Below, in pieces: positions 36,637 to 46,600 of a stretch of DNA of 64,000 nt; positions within the stretch are counted from its first letter, which is position 1, and the number at the start of each line of letters is the position of its first letter. Both the position numbers and the translations under genes were made by a program. Source of the stretch: Fulvivirga marina (lineage in GTDB: Bacteria; Bacteroidota; Bacteroidia; Cytophagales; Cyclobacteriaceae); the NCBI RefSeq assembly GCF_016775155.1, contig NZ_JAEUGD010000066.1, positions 64,763 through 128,762 of the forward strand. The letters are read 5' to 3'. The notes below the pieces were generated by a model, which saw only the letters and a list, made by a program, of their open reading frames with translations, was not told where the DNA came from and did no database searches.

Positions 36637-39600
36637 ATGAACACCAAACCTAATTTTCTGCTTTGGGCGATTGTATTTTTACTTTCTCCAACAATTGGTC
36701 TGTCTCAGTTTACCCCTAGAATGACTCCAGCAGGAACAGGTTATCTGGAGTATTTACCTCCTGATTATGCCACAAATTCCACAAAAAAATATCCTTTGAT
36801 GATGTTTTTGCATGGTGCCGGTGAAAAAGGTAGTGGTTCCCCTTCTGACCTTGAAAAAGTAAAGGCACATGGCCCCCCAAAAGAGATTCAAAATGGCCAC
36901 AATATGTGCTTTACTGTAGATGGAGTGGAAAAATGTTTTATTGTCATTGCACCTCAATTACCAGGGGATAAGCCTTCTTGGGGCGTTTCTCTGATCGATG
37001 AAGTTTTTAGATATATACTTAATGGTTCATTAAACTATAGAGTTGATCTTAACCAAATACACCTGACAGGACTAAGCCTGGGTTCAAATGGTGTATACAA
37101 ATATTCTTACATGTCAGTGAATGACCCTAACAAACTGGCATCCATATCTCCCATAGCAGCATGGGCAGACACTAACAAGGGATGTGTGATCTCTGAAAGG
37201 GAAATACCACTCTGGGCATTTCATGGTGATCAAGACAAAACTGTTGGCTACGCCAGTGGGCTTGCCATGTTTAATTCTGTAAAAGACTGTACAACTCCGG
37301 TACCTACTGCAGAATTGATATTCACCACCTATGAAGGCATTGGGCATAACTCATGGACCAGAGCATACAATACAGGGCATACATACCACAACCCCAATTT
37401 ATATGAGTGGATGCTCTCTAAATCTCTATCAGGAAACCCAACAGCGAATGCAGGACCTGATCAATCTATTACACTACCTACGAACAGTATAACCATTAGC
37501 GGGTCTGGAAGTGACCCTGATGGCACAATTACATCATATCAATGGAAGCGAATATCAGGTCCATCAGCTAGTTTGGCTAATAATAACACTGCAACGCTCA
37601 CTGCAAACAACCTACTGGAGGGAATTTACACCTTTAGACTTACAGTAACAGATAATAGCGGAAATACAGCAACTGATGATGTTAACGTTACAGTAAACCC
37701 TGCCGCTGTAAACGTGTCCCCTACTGTTAATATTGATGCAGATATAACTTTGATACTACCTACCAGCAGTACCAACATTACAGGTACGGCGAGTGATGCG
37801 GATGGTAATATAGTAACCTATGCATGGACTCAACAATCCGGACCATCCACTGCAACAACCACTGGTGCCGCCAGCGCTACCATAACAGTAAGTAACCTAA
37901 TCGAAGGTACCTATAAATTTCGAATTACAGTTACTGATGATGATGGAGCTACAGCTTTTGATGAAGTTAATGTGATTGTAAACCCTGCAACTATAAACTC
38001 TCCTCCTACCGCAAATGCGGGTTCGGATAAAACTATTAATTTACCTACGAACAGTACTACACTTACAGGTAGTGGTAGCGATAGTGATGGATCAATAGTT
38101 TCTTATGCATGGGCGCAGCTAAGTGGCCCTACAGTAACTTTAGCTAACCAAAACACAACTACATTAGGTTTATCTGACCTAATCGAAGGAAGCTATGAAT
38201 TCAAAATAACTATTACTGATGATGATGGGGCTACAGGATCTGATAATGTTTTGGTAACGGTAATTGCAGCTAACCAAAATCCTAACGCCAATGCCGGTGC
38301 GGATATTAACCTGACGCTCCCCACCAATGCGACAAACCTTAGTGGAAGCGCAACAGATGCTGATGGTACTGTTACAGCGTACCTATGGCAACAAATAAGT
38401 GGCCCTGCGGCATCTACAATGGTCAATGCCAGCACTGCTACAGCCAGTATATCAAATCTTGTAGAAGGCACATACGAGTTTCAACTTACTGTCACAGACG
38501 ATGATGGTGCAGAAGATACGGATATTGTACAGGTTACAGTAATATCATTACCTCCAAATATTGCTCCTGTTGCCAATGCAGGTTCAGACAAAAATATAAC
38601 CCTCCCAGTAAATTCTGTTATGTTGAATGGGTCAGGCTCTGATTCTGACGGCACCATTGCCAGTTATTCCTGGACTAAAACTTCTGGCCCCTCTACCTTT
38701 TCACTTTCGGGCCAAAACACTGCAACACTAACTGCAAACAACCTGGTGGCAGGAACATATATATTCAGGCTTACAGTAACAGATGATGACGGAGCAACTC
38801 ATTTCGATGAAGCTACTGTGAGTGTCGCTCCAGAAACAGTTAACCAGTCTCCGGTAGCAGATGCAGGCACAAATATTAGCATCACATTACCAACGAATTC
38901 CGTTGTGATAAATGGCTCAGGAACCGACGCGGATGGTACAATAGCCAGCTATGGATGGACTCAAGTATCGGGTCCTTCAACGGCAACATTATCTGGAGAA
39001 ACAACGGCTGATCTGAGTGCAAACAATCTCATTGAAGGTGTTTATACATTCCAACTTACTGTTACCGATGACCAGGGAGCCTCTGGCTCAGACAATGTAA
39101 ACGTAACTATCACTGCATTAAACACCCCTCCTGTTGTTAATACCGGGGCGGATGTCAACCTTGTACTTCCTACAGATAACGTAGATATAACTGGTACAGC
39201 AACCGATAATGATGGAACGATAGCATCTACTCAATGGACTCAGATAAGTGGTCCGGCAGCCTCATTTACAGTAAGCGGCAATATAATATCAATAACTGGC
39301 CTTACGGCAGGAACATACATTTTCAGATTCTCAGCCACTGATAACGATGGTGATTCTGCTCAAGATGATGTAGAAATTGTAGTAACAGCATCTAATGTGC
39401 TACCTACTGTAAATGCCGGCCCTGATAAAAATGTAACACTTCCCACGAACAGCATTAACCTTACAGGTACAGCAAGTGATAGCGATGGCTCCATTGTATC
39501 ATACTCATGGAGTATAATAAGTGGCCCTATAGCCACTTTGGCTAATCAAAATACTACGACAGTAACAGTAAGCGACCTCACCGAAGGGTCATTTACCCTG

Positions 39601-41928
39601 CGATTTACTGCAACTGATAATGATGGGGGCTCTAAATCTGACCAAGCTATAATAACTGTAAATCCAGCAGCTACAAATCAGGTTCCTACCGCAGAAGCAG
39701 GCTCCAACTTATCCATTACACTACCTACTAACTTTGTTACCATTTCTGGAAGCGGGTCTGACACTGATGGTTCCATAGCCTCATATAACTGGACAAAAAA
39801 AAGTGGTCCATCAGCAGGAACTTTATCAAATAATACCACTCCTACACTTACTGTTTCAGGTTTGATAGAGGGTACTTACGTATTTACTTTGATGGTAACG
39901 GATGATGACGGGGCTACTGACATGGATGATGTTACAGTTACTGTAAACCCGGAAGCTGTAAATCAGTCTCCTACATCAAAAGCAGGTAGTGATATAACAT
40001 TGGTATTGCCTACAAACAGCACAAACATAGTAGGTGCGGGCAGTGATCCTGATGGTACTATTGTCAGTTATTCCTGGAGTCAGGCAAGCGGACCAACTGC
40101 GGCCACCTTATCAGGAGCCTCAAACCCTACAGTAACAGTAAACGATTTAGTCGAAGGTACATATACCTTTAGCTTAACCGTTCAAGATGATGACGGAGCA
40201 AGTGATGATGATTATGTCAATGTCATTGTTCAACCTGAAACTGTCAATCAAAAACCTACGGCTAATGCTGGTTTGGATAAAACTTTAGTGCTACCAACCA
40301 ATACAATTAATATTGTAGGTTCAGGTAGTGATGTAGATGGTTCCATTACAAATTATTTATGGACTAGAATCAGTGGTCCCGCAGCCGATCTGACTAATAC
40401 GTCCACTCCTACGATGACCGCAAGTAATTTACTGGAGGGGCAATATAAATTTAGACTTACTGTAACTGACGATGACGGTGACACCGGATCCGATGAAGTT
40501 ATAATAACAGTGCAACCAACTACGGTGAACCAATCCCCACTAGCCAGTGCAGGTGCTGACTTCACCTTGGTATTACCTACCAACTCAGCAATAATCTATG
40601 GATCTGGCAGTGACCCTGATGGCACAGTTTTAACCTACAATTGGAGTCAACTCAGCGGACCTTCGGCCACTTTAACCAATCAAAATACGCCACAACTCAC
40701 CGTAACCGATATGCTGGAGGGCGTCTATATATTTCGCCTTATCGTAACTGATGAAGATGGCGCTCAAGACTCCGATGATGTTCAGATAACCATCCTGCCA
40801 CTAAATACTAACCTTGCTCCAACAGCTTTTGCCGGAGCGGACCAAGTAATAAAACTCCCCACGAATACTGCCGTACTAAACGGTTCAGGAAATGATGTTG
40901 ATGGTACCATAGTCTCATATCTGTGGGAAAAGGTTAGTGGTCCCAATGGAACTTCTAGCGACCAGACTCAGGCCACACTTAACCTTTCTGACCTTTTAGA
41001 AGGTATTTACATCTTCAGCCTCACGGTAACCGATGACGATGGAGCTCAGGGGGCCGACGAAGTACAAATCAGCATTCTCCCTTCTTCTTTCAATCTGACA
41101 CCAGTAGCCAACGCAGGAGAAGACCTGTTTCTGGAACTTCCAACAAGCAGCATTGTGATCAATGGATCAGGTCAGGACCCAGACGGTATAATAGACACTT
41201 ATCACTGGTTTATGGCAAGTGGTTCAAATACACCTAGCCTTTCTGGAGAAAACACTTCAGACCTTTCCATTTCCGGTTTAATAGAGGGTGTCTACATCTT
41301 TACGCTTGAAGTAACCGATGATGGAGGACTGGCAGATTCTGATGATGTAAAAGTTGTAGTGACATCGCCTGATGTAAACGAAAATCAACCTCCCTTAGTT
41401 GATGCGGGACGGGACCAAATCATTATTCTTCCTGAAAACAACGCACTGCTAACAGGCAAAATGATAACCCCCGGCTTAATTGAATCTTACGCTTGGACGC
41501 AAATAGCAGGTGCAACAGCTCAACTAAGTGGAGTGGATTCTGATTCTCTGGTTGTAACCGGACTTGATGAGGGAGACTATACCTTTGAATTAACTATTAC
41601 CAACAACCAGGGGCTTTCAGGTAGTGACAGGGTTAATATAGAAGTTATTTCTCAATTTACCGACCTCCAATTTCCTATGAAAATGTTTAGCCCCAATCGT
41701 GATGGGGAAAATGATACATGGATACTCGATCCTGATTTGAGTAAGTATGAGAATTGCCATCTCTACATTTATAATAGACGAGGTTCTCAGGTGTATGAGT
41801 CAATATCATACCAAAACAACTGGGAAGCTCAGCTAAATGGTCAGGAGTTACCAGATGGAGTTTATTTTTACATTTTAAAATGTGATAACAAAACATCGTC
41901 ATCAGGAAGTATAACAGTAATAAGATAG
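36637..41928 (+). CDS. T9SS-exported alpha/beta-hydrolase with 15 PKD/Ig-like repeats and type B sorting domain
   Basis: 1763 residues. After a signal peptide (about 1-24) comes an alpha/beta-hydrolase (about 30-265) with FLHGAGEKG, GLSLGS (Ser147), HGDQDK (Asp200) and GIGHNSW (His237). Residues 268-1674 are 15 tandem PKD-like repeats of about 94 residues, each with a core like ITLPTNS, then SDPDGTI, SY.W...SGP, LxEGxYxFxLTVTDDDGA. The Asp-rich turns suggest calcium binding. The last 85 residues (FSPNRDGENDTW to the end) are a type B T9SS C-terminal domain, as in gliding-motility surface proteins. This is therefore a long surface-attached enzyme. The adjacent PorP/SprF gene fits as its secretion partner. 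Confidence 0.92.
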   Translation: MNTKPNFLLWAIVFLLSPTIGLSQFTPRMTPAGTGYLEYLPPDYATNSTKKYPLMMFLHGAGEKGSGSPSDLEKVKAHGPPKEIQNGHNMCFTVDGVEKCFIVIAPQLPGDKPSWGVSLIDEVFRYILNGSLNYRVDLNQIHLTGLSLGSNGVYKYSYMSVNDPNKLASISPIAAWADTNKGCVISEREIPLWAFHGDQDKTVGYASGLAMFNSVKDCTTPVPTAELIFTTYEGIGHNSWTRAYNTGHTYHNPNLYEWMLSKSLSGNPTANAGPDQSITLPTNSITISGSGSDPDGTITSYQWKRISGPSASLANNNTATLTANNLLEGIYTFRLTVTDNSGNTATDDVNVTVNPAAVNVSPTVNIDADITLILPTSSTNITGTASDADGNIVTYAWTQQSGPSTATTTGAASATITVSNLIEGTYKFRITVTDDDGATAFDEVNVIVNPATINSPPTANAGSDKTINLPTNSTTLTGSGSDSDGSIVSYAWAQLSGPTVTLANQNTTTLGLSDLIEGSYEFKITITDDDGATGSDNVLVTVIAANQNPNANAGADINLTLPTNATNLSGSATDADGTVTAYLWQQISGPAASTMVNASTATASISNLVEGTYEFQLTVTDDDGAEDTDIVQVTVISLPPNIAPVANAGSDKNITLPVNSVMLNGSGSDSDGTIASYSWTKTSGPSTFSLSGQNTATLTANNLVAGTYIFRLTVTDDDGATHFDEATVSVAPETVNQSPVADAGTNISITLPTNSVVINGSGTDADGTIASYGWTQVSGPSTATLSGETTADLSANNLIEGVYTFQLTVTDDQGASGSDNVNVTITALNTPPVVNTGADVNLVLPTDNVDITGTATDNDGTIASTQWTQISGPAASFTVSGNIISITGLTAGTYIFRFSATDNDGDSAQDDVEIVVTASNVLPTVNAGPDKNVTLPTNSINLTGTASDSDGSIVSYSWSIISGPIATLANQNTTTVTVSDLTEGSFTLRFTATDNDGGSKSDQAIITVNPAATNQVPTAEAGSNLSITLPTNFVTISGSGSDTDGSIASYNWTKKSGPSAGTLSNNTTPTLTVSGLIEGTYVFTLMVTDDDGATDMDDVTVTVNPEAVNQSPTSKAGSDITLVLPTNSTNIVGAGSDPDGTIVSYSWSQASGPTAATLSGASNPTVTVNDLVEGTYTFSLTVQDDDGASDDDYVNVIVQPETVNQKPTANAGLDKTLVLPTNTINIVGSGSDVDGSITNYLWTRISGPAADLTNTSTPTMTASNLLEGQYKFRLTVTDDDGDTGSDEVIITVQPTTVNQSPLASAGADFTLVLPTNSAIIYGSGSDPDGTVLTYNWSQLSGPSATLTNQNTPQLTVTDMLEGVYIFRLIVTDEDGAQDSDDVQITILPLNTNLAPTAFAGADQVIKLPTNTAVLNGSGNDVDGTIVSYLWEKVSGPNGTSSDQTQATLNLSDLLEGIYIFSLTVTDDDGAQGADEVQISILPSSFNLTPVANAGEDLFLELPTSSIVINGSGQDPDGIIDTYHWFMASGSNTPSLSGENTSDLSISGLIEGVYIFTLEVTDDGGLADSDDVKVVVTSPDVNENQPPLVDAGRDQIIILPENNALLTGKMITPGLIESYAWTQIAGATAQLSGVDSDSLVVTGLDEGDYTFELTITNNQGLSGSDRVNIEVISQFTDLQFPMKMFSPNRDGENDTWILDPDLSKYENCHLYIYNRRGSQVYESISYQNNWEAQLNGQELPDGVYFYILKCDNKTSSSGSITVIR
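37438..41658 (+). repeat. 15 tandem PKD/Ig-like coding repeats
   Basis: In-frame repeats of about 281 bp, each coding for about 94 residues. Protein similarity is high and DNA similarity is lower, so they are old or under diversification. The last unit is the most degenerate: its SDPDG turn is replaced by a GKMITPG stretch. Confidence 0.9.
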
Positions 41929-41945
41929 CAAGAAGTAAACCCAAC

Positions 41946-43373
41946 ATGCGAAAAATAACTTCACTAATTGCCTTACTTATACTTGTGACCATGAACGCAT
42001 TTGGTCAACAAGTACCGTCATATAATCAATTCTTTTTTAACCCGGCGCTATATAATCCATCTTTCATTGGTCAATCAGGTTATACAGAAGCAAACATTAA
42101 TCACCGTCAACAGTGGGTTGGAATAGAGGGTGCTCCAGTAACTACCAATGTCAATATTCAGACTCCTCTTTCAGAAAGACTTGCCTTCGGTTTAGTATTA
42201 TATAGCGACAAACTTGGATTAATAACCACCTATGAAACAACCGCTGGGTTTAGTTACAATATCAATCTTGGTCCCACGAGTCGCTTATCTTTTGGACTAA
42301 CCGCTGGTGTAGGTAGAAACGAGATCGAATTTGTCAACAATGATCCTGCTTATGCCAATGCCTTGGATAGGAGCTTTTATTTTTCCGGACAGTTTGGAGT
42401 CAATTTTACTTTGAACAGATTAACGGTAGGTTTTGCTCTACCTCAATTGATGGAATCTCAGTTTGCCCAGGAAAAGAATTTTGAAGAAATAGGGCTTGAA
42501 GCAACTAAACTTACTTTTTCATCTGTTTCCTATAAGTTTGATTTAGGGCAAAAACTGACCCTTGAGCCGACCATTTTTTATCAGAGTGACGAAAAGTCGA
42601 TTGATCAGCTAGGAGGTTTAGCTGCTATTACTTACAATGACCTTTTTTGGGTTGGTGGAGGATACAGAGAAGAACAAGGAGCTAATGGTTTTGCAGGCTT
42701 CACTATCAATGAATTTATCAAGGTGGGTTATGCCTATGAATTTGCTCCTGCCGCCATATCATCTGAACTTGGTGATGGCACCCATGAGTTTCAGGTTAGC
42801 ATAAAACTAGGCAAGAACAAAAGACAAAAAAATAAGACTATAGTAAGCAATGAAGTAATTCCCACAAGAAAAACTGACAATATCGGTAAACGCAGCGAAG
42901 TAATAGATAAAGAAGAGGCAGAGGAAACTGCAGGTATTCAACCAATAACCAAAGAAGGACTCATCCATACTGATGAGGCAAATAAAGCTATAAATAACAA
43001 GGAAGTGGCACCTGAAGAAAAAGAAGAAGATGTTCCGGTGATCCAAAAGAAATATGTTACCGAACTTGAAGAACGCTTATATGACGAGGATGAGGCGGCA
43101 AAAAAAGAGAAAGTCATCAAACCAGGGGAGCTTGCACCAGGTTTCTATGTAATAGTAGGTACATATCAAAGCAAACAAAATGCTGAATCATATGCTGCCC
43201 AGGTAAGAGCATCCGGTTACTATGTCTCTGTAGGATTTAACCCGGCAACAAGCCTTAACTATGTTTACATTAAGCATTCTGAGGATTTCGATTCCGCATC
43301 AGAAGTAAGGAATCAAATCAGGAAAATATATGAATTTGAATTCCAAGAAGCGTGGATTTTAAACATAAAATAA
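41946..43373 (+). CDS. PorP/SprF-family T9SS protein with C-terminal SPOR domain
   Basis: 475 residues. The N-terminal part (signal peptide about 1-21, ending FGQQ; barrel about 22-290) has the family signature NPALYNPSFIG and the HRQQWVGIEGAP motif of PorP/SprF outer-membrane proteins, which help type B cargo reach the surface. A lysine- and glutamate-rich linker (about 295-395) leads to a SPOR-like domain (about 399-475, FYVIVGTYQSKQNAES...), a fold known to bind denuded peptidoglycan glycan strands. The gene follows the type B cargo by 17 bp, which fits a dedicated partnership. Confidence 0.9.
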   Translation: MRKITSLIALLILVTMNAFGQQVPSYNQFFFNPALYNPSFIGQSGYTEANINHRQQWVGIEGAPVTTNVNIQTPLSERLAFGLVLYSDKLGLITTYETTAGFSYNINLGPTSRLSFGLTAGVGRNEIEFVNNDPAYANALDRSFYFSGQFGVNFTLNRLTVGFALPQLMESQFAQEKNFEEIGLEATKLTFSSVSYKFDLGQKLTLEPTIFYQSDEKSIDQLGGLAAITYNDLFWVGGGYREEQGANGFAGFTINEFIKVGYAYEFAPAAISSELGDGTHEFQVSIKLGKNKRQKNKTIVSNEVIPTRKTDNIGKRSEVIDKEEAEETAGIQPITKEGLIHTDEANKAINNKEVAPEEKEEDVPVIQKKYVTELEERLYDEDEAAKKEKVIKPGELAPGFYVIVGTYQSKQNAESYAAQVRASGYYVSVGFNPATSLNYVYIKHSEDFDSASEVRNQIRKIYEFEFQEAWILNIK

Positions 43374-43665
43374 TACATTATTATTCGGTCTTTATTATAT
43401 CGGAACATACTTAAACAAAATGAAGTTGCCTACCATTTTATTCTGAAATTCAAAACCTAACAAAGGGCAACACAAATTCGACGAATGACAGGAAGTTATT
43501 GGTGTAAAAATTTAAGTATTAGAAGAAATTGTTTAATTTTACAATCTATAAAAGTATAAATACTAAAATAGAGCTTTATTAAAAGGGTTTAAAAAGGGTT
43601 TTAAATATTACATCCATTTGTGATTTTAATATTTGTCTCATTAGGTTGTCTAAACGGCGTTAAAA

Positions 43666-46600
43666 ATGAAAAGAAATTTCACTACCGTATTTATTCTGCT
43701 GCTGGCGACAATAACCTTGTCGGCACAAGTCCCTAAAGATTATTATTATATTGTTCCTGGTACCATGAGCTATCGAATGGATGGTTCGGGTAACCCACAA
43801 CTCAAGCCAGACACCTTGGTCAGAGGAACTTATTATGGGTCAGACTATGGTGGTGCCATGACAGGTTTTAATTCATCTCAGTATAAAGACTTTACGTTAT
43901 TTCGTCACCCCACCGACCCAAACTGGATAACCGACCCACATCAAGTAGATTTACTTCCTAAAACCGGAAACGGTGGATATAACCAAGGAAATAATAAATG
44001 GTTAATCAATTATAGAATTGCCTACCCCACTGACTTTGACTCCTTAGGCAGCGACTTAAAACCTATGGTAGTCTTTATGCACGGCGCCGGAGAAAGAGCA
44101 GATTGCTGGGGAGGAAACTGTTATGGAGAAAACGACCCCAGGATGTGGAACAATGACCATAATCTGCAACATGGAGGACGCCAACACCTAGAAGCCATTA
44201 ACAGAGACCCTTCAGACACACGGCATTGGCCAGGATTTGTGTTGTTCCCACAAAACAAAAATGGTTACAATCCAGGGCCAGGGCTAGAGACCTATACAGG
44301 GCGGGTTATTGCTCTGGTAGAACAACTCATAAAGCACTACCCCATTGACCCAAACAAAATCTATATACATGGACTTTCTGAAGGAGCTCAGGGTACATGG
44401 ATGCTTATTAACTCAAGACCGGATCTATTTGCAGCAGCAGCTCCGATGTCAGGTCACAGAGACCATGGTGCATTTGACACTAACGTAGTATCTCCGGATA
44501 CTACGATGATCCACCTGCCGGTATGGCAATTTCAAGGGGGAAGGGATACCAGACCCAAACCTTCTGCTACAGAGCAAAAACTTAATAAAATCAGAAACCT
44601 TGGAGGTACGCCAAGGTATACCCTATACCCTACACTGGGGCACGGTGTTTGGAATACAGCCTATGCTGAGCCCGACTTCTTTTCATGGTTTTTACAATAT
44701 AGCAAATTAACCATCCACGGCTACTATGGAGTTAAATCCGTTTGCGAGGGAGACGAAGTCAATGTTAGGCTTGGTATTTCTAAAGGGTTTGACGAATACG
44801 AATGGAGAAAGATAAAGGATGGTGTTATTACTGCAATGCCCCCTTCGCCGGAAAGAGATAATGAAACAATAGCTGATGATTTCGCCAGTTATCAAGTTAG
44901 ATTTAGAAGAGGAGCTGTATGGACAGCATGGTCAGAGCCTTATATAATTACTAAGAAGCCGCGACCAATGGCACACATATTCGCTGAGGGAAGTACTGCT
45001 TTACCCGGTTTAGATGGTAGCACAGAAGTAAACTTATCTACTGATGAACCTGGTATCTATTATGAATGGTATAAAGATGGTGTTTTATATGCTGATGACT
45101 CTACATTAAATACCATAACAGTTTCAACTCCTGGAGCTTATTCATTGATTGTAAAAGACGAAGGACTTTGCAGAGGTTTTGAATCCAATAAAATATACGT
45201 ATCCAATCAACCTTATTCAGGCTCACTACCTGCAGCTCCTGATAACATCTATGCTTCAGCAAGTTCTGCTACCTCAATAAATGTTTATTGGCAGGACAAG
45301 TCTGATGATGAACTTGGCTTTGAAGTTTACAGAAGTACAGATGGGGTCAATTTCACCTGGGTAACTACCACTGCCCCCAACAAATTGCTTTATGCCGATA
45401 CCGCTTTAAATAGTGTTACAACCTACTATTACAAAGTAAGGGCATATAACGCCAATGGTCCCTCTGCCCCAACAGAGATTGCATCAGCAACAACACTCGC
45501 TGACAGTCAAAAGCCAACAGCACCTGGCGACTTTAAGTTCGAAAATTTTGCCTATACAGAGCATAGGGTCAATACAACAATTGATAATTTGGCCGATGAA
45601 TACTTCACTGTTCATACTGATCAGGCAGTGCTTTCCTGGTTGCCTTCAACTGACAATGTTGGAGTTACTGAATATAAAGTTTACTTCCTGGACGGAACTT
45701 TAGCAGCCACAACAGCAAATACAACGGCAACAATCACCGGACTGGAAAAAGAAAAAACATACAGTTTTTATGTGGTTGCATATGACAATGCAGGAAATGC
45801 TTCAAGTCCCAGTAACGCTGTTTCAGTAACCACTGTTCTTGAAGGACTGTACTTTAACCTTTTTGCGGGAGGCACTTGGGATGAAATTAGGGACTTCTCA
45901 GATTGGGCATTGCACGCTAAGGGTGCCCATCCCAACTTCAAAATTTCGGTGCGAGAAGATTATACCGAAGACGATGACTATTTTGCCTTCGACTTCTTTG
46001 GTTACATTTACATCAATACACCTGGTACATACACTTTCTATACCGTATCAGATGATGGTAGCCAGTTATGGATTGGAGACGAAGAAATTGTTGATAATGA
46101 CGGACTTCATGGTAACAGGGAAAGAAGTGGCTCAATTTATTTGACTACCGGAGCTCACCCAATAACTGTCAAGTACTTTGAAAGGTCAGGAGGTAACAAC
46201 TTACAAGTTTACTACAAAGGGCCTTCTGGTAGCGGAATATACAAACAACAAATTCCAGATATTGCTTTGAAAAGTGGTTTTATGCCAGCGTTGAATCTTC
46301 CTAACACGCCAACTAACTTGACGGCTAATGCAAATGCAACAGAATTTAGTATCAATCTGAATTGGGATTATGAATCAACAGATATAGTAGTATTGGGTTC
46401 ATCAACAGCCAATGGTGCTGAAGTCTCTTCCAGTGATAGCTGGGTCGCAAGACTGGACAGTACTATGACTGCCAACAATGCCAACTACACCTTGACTAAT
46501 CTTGCCGCCAATGGCTTGAATACCTATAATGTAAGGGAAACAGGAACTAACGGAGAGGGTTTCTTTGCTGACCCGGCTCATAACATAACTGCGGCCCTGG

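Noticed and set aside
37438-41658. Regular repeats that could suggest a CRISPR-like or satellite array
   Set aside because: The 281-bp period keeps one open frame and encodes PKD-like units; DNA similarity between units is low, so the repeats are coding.
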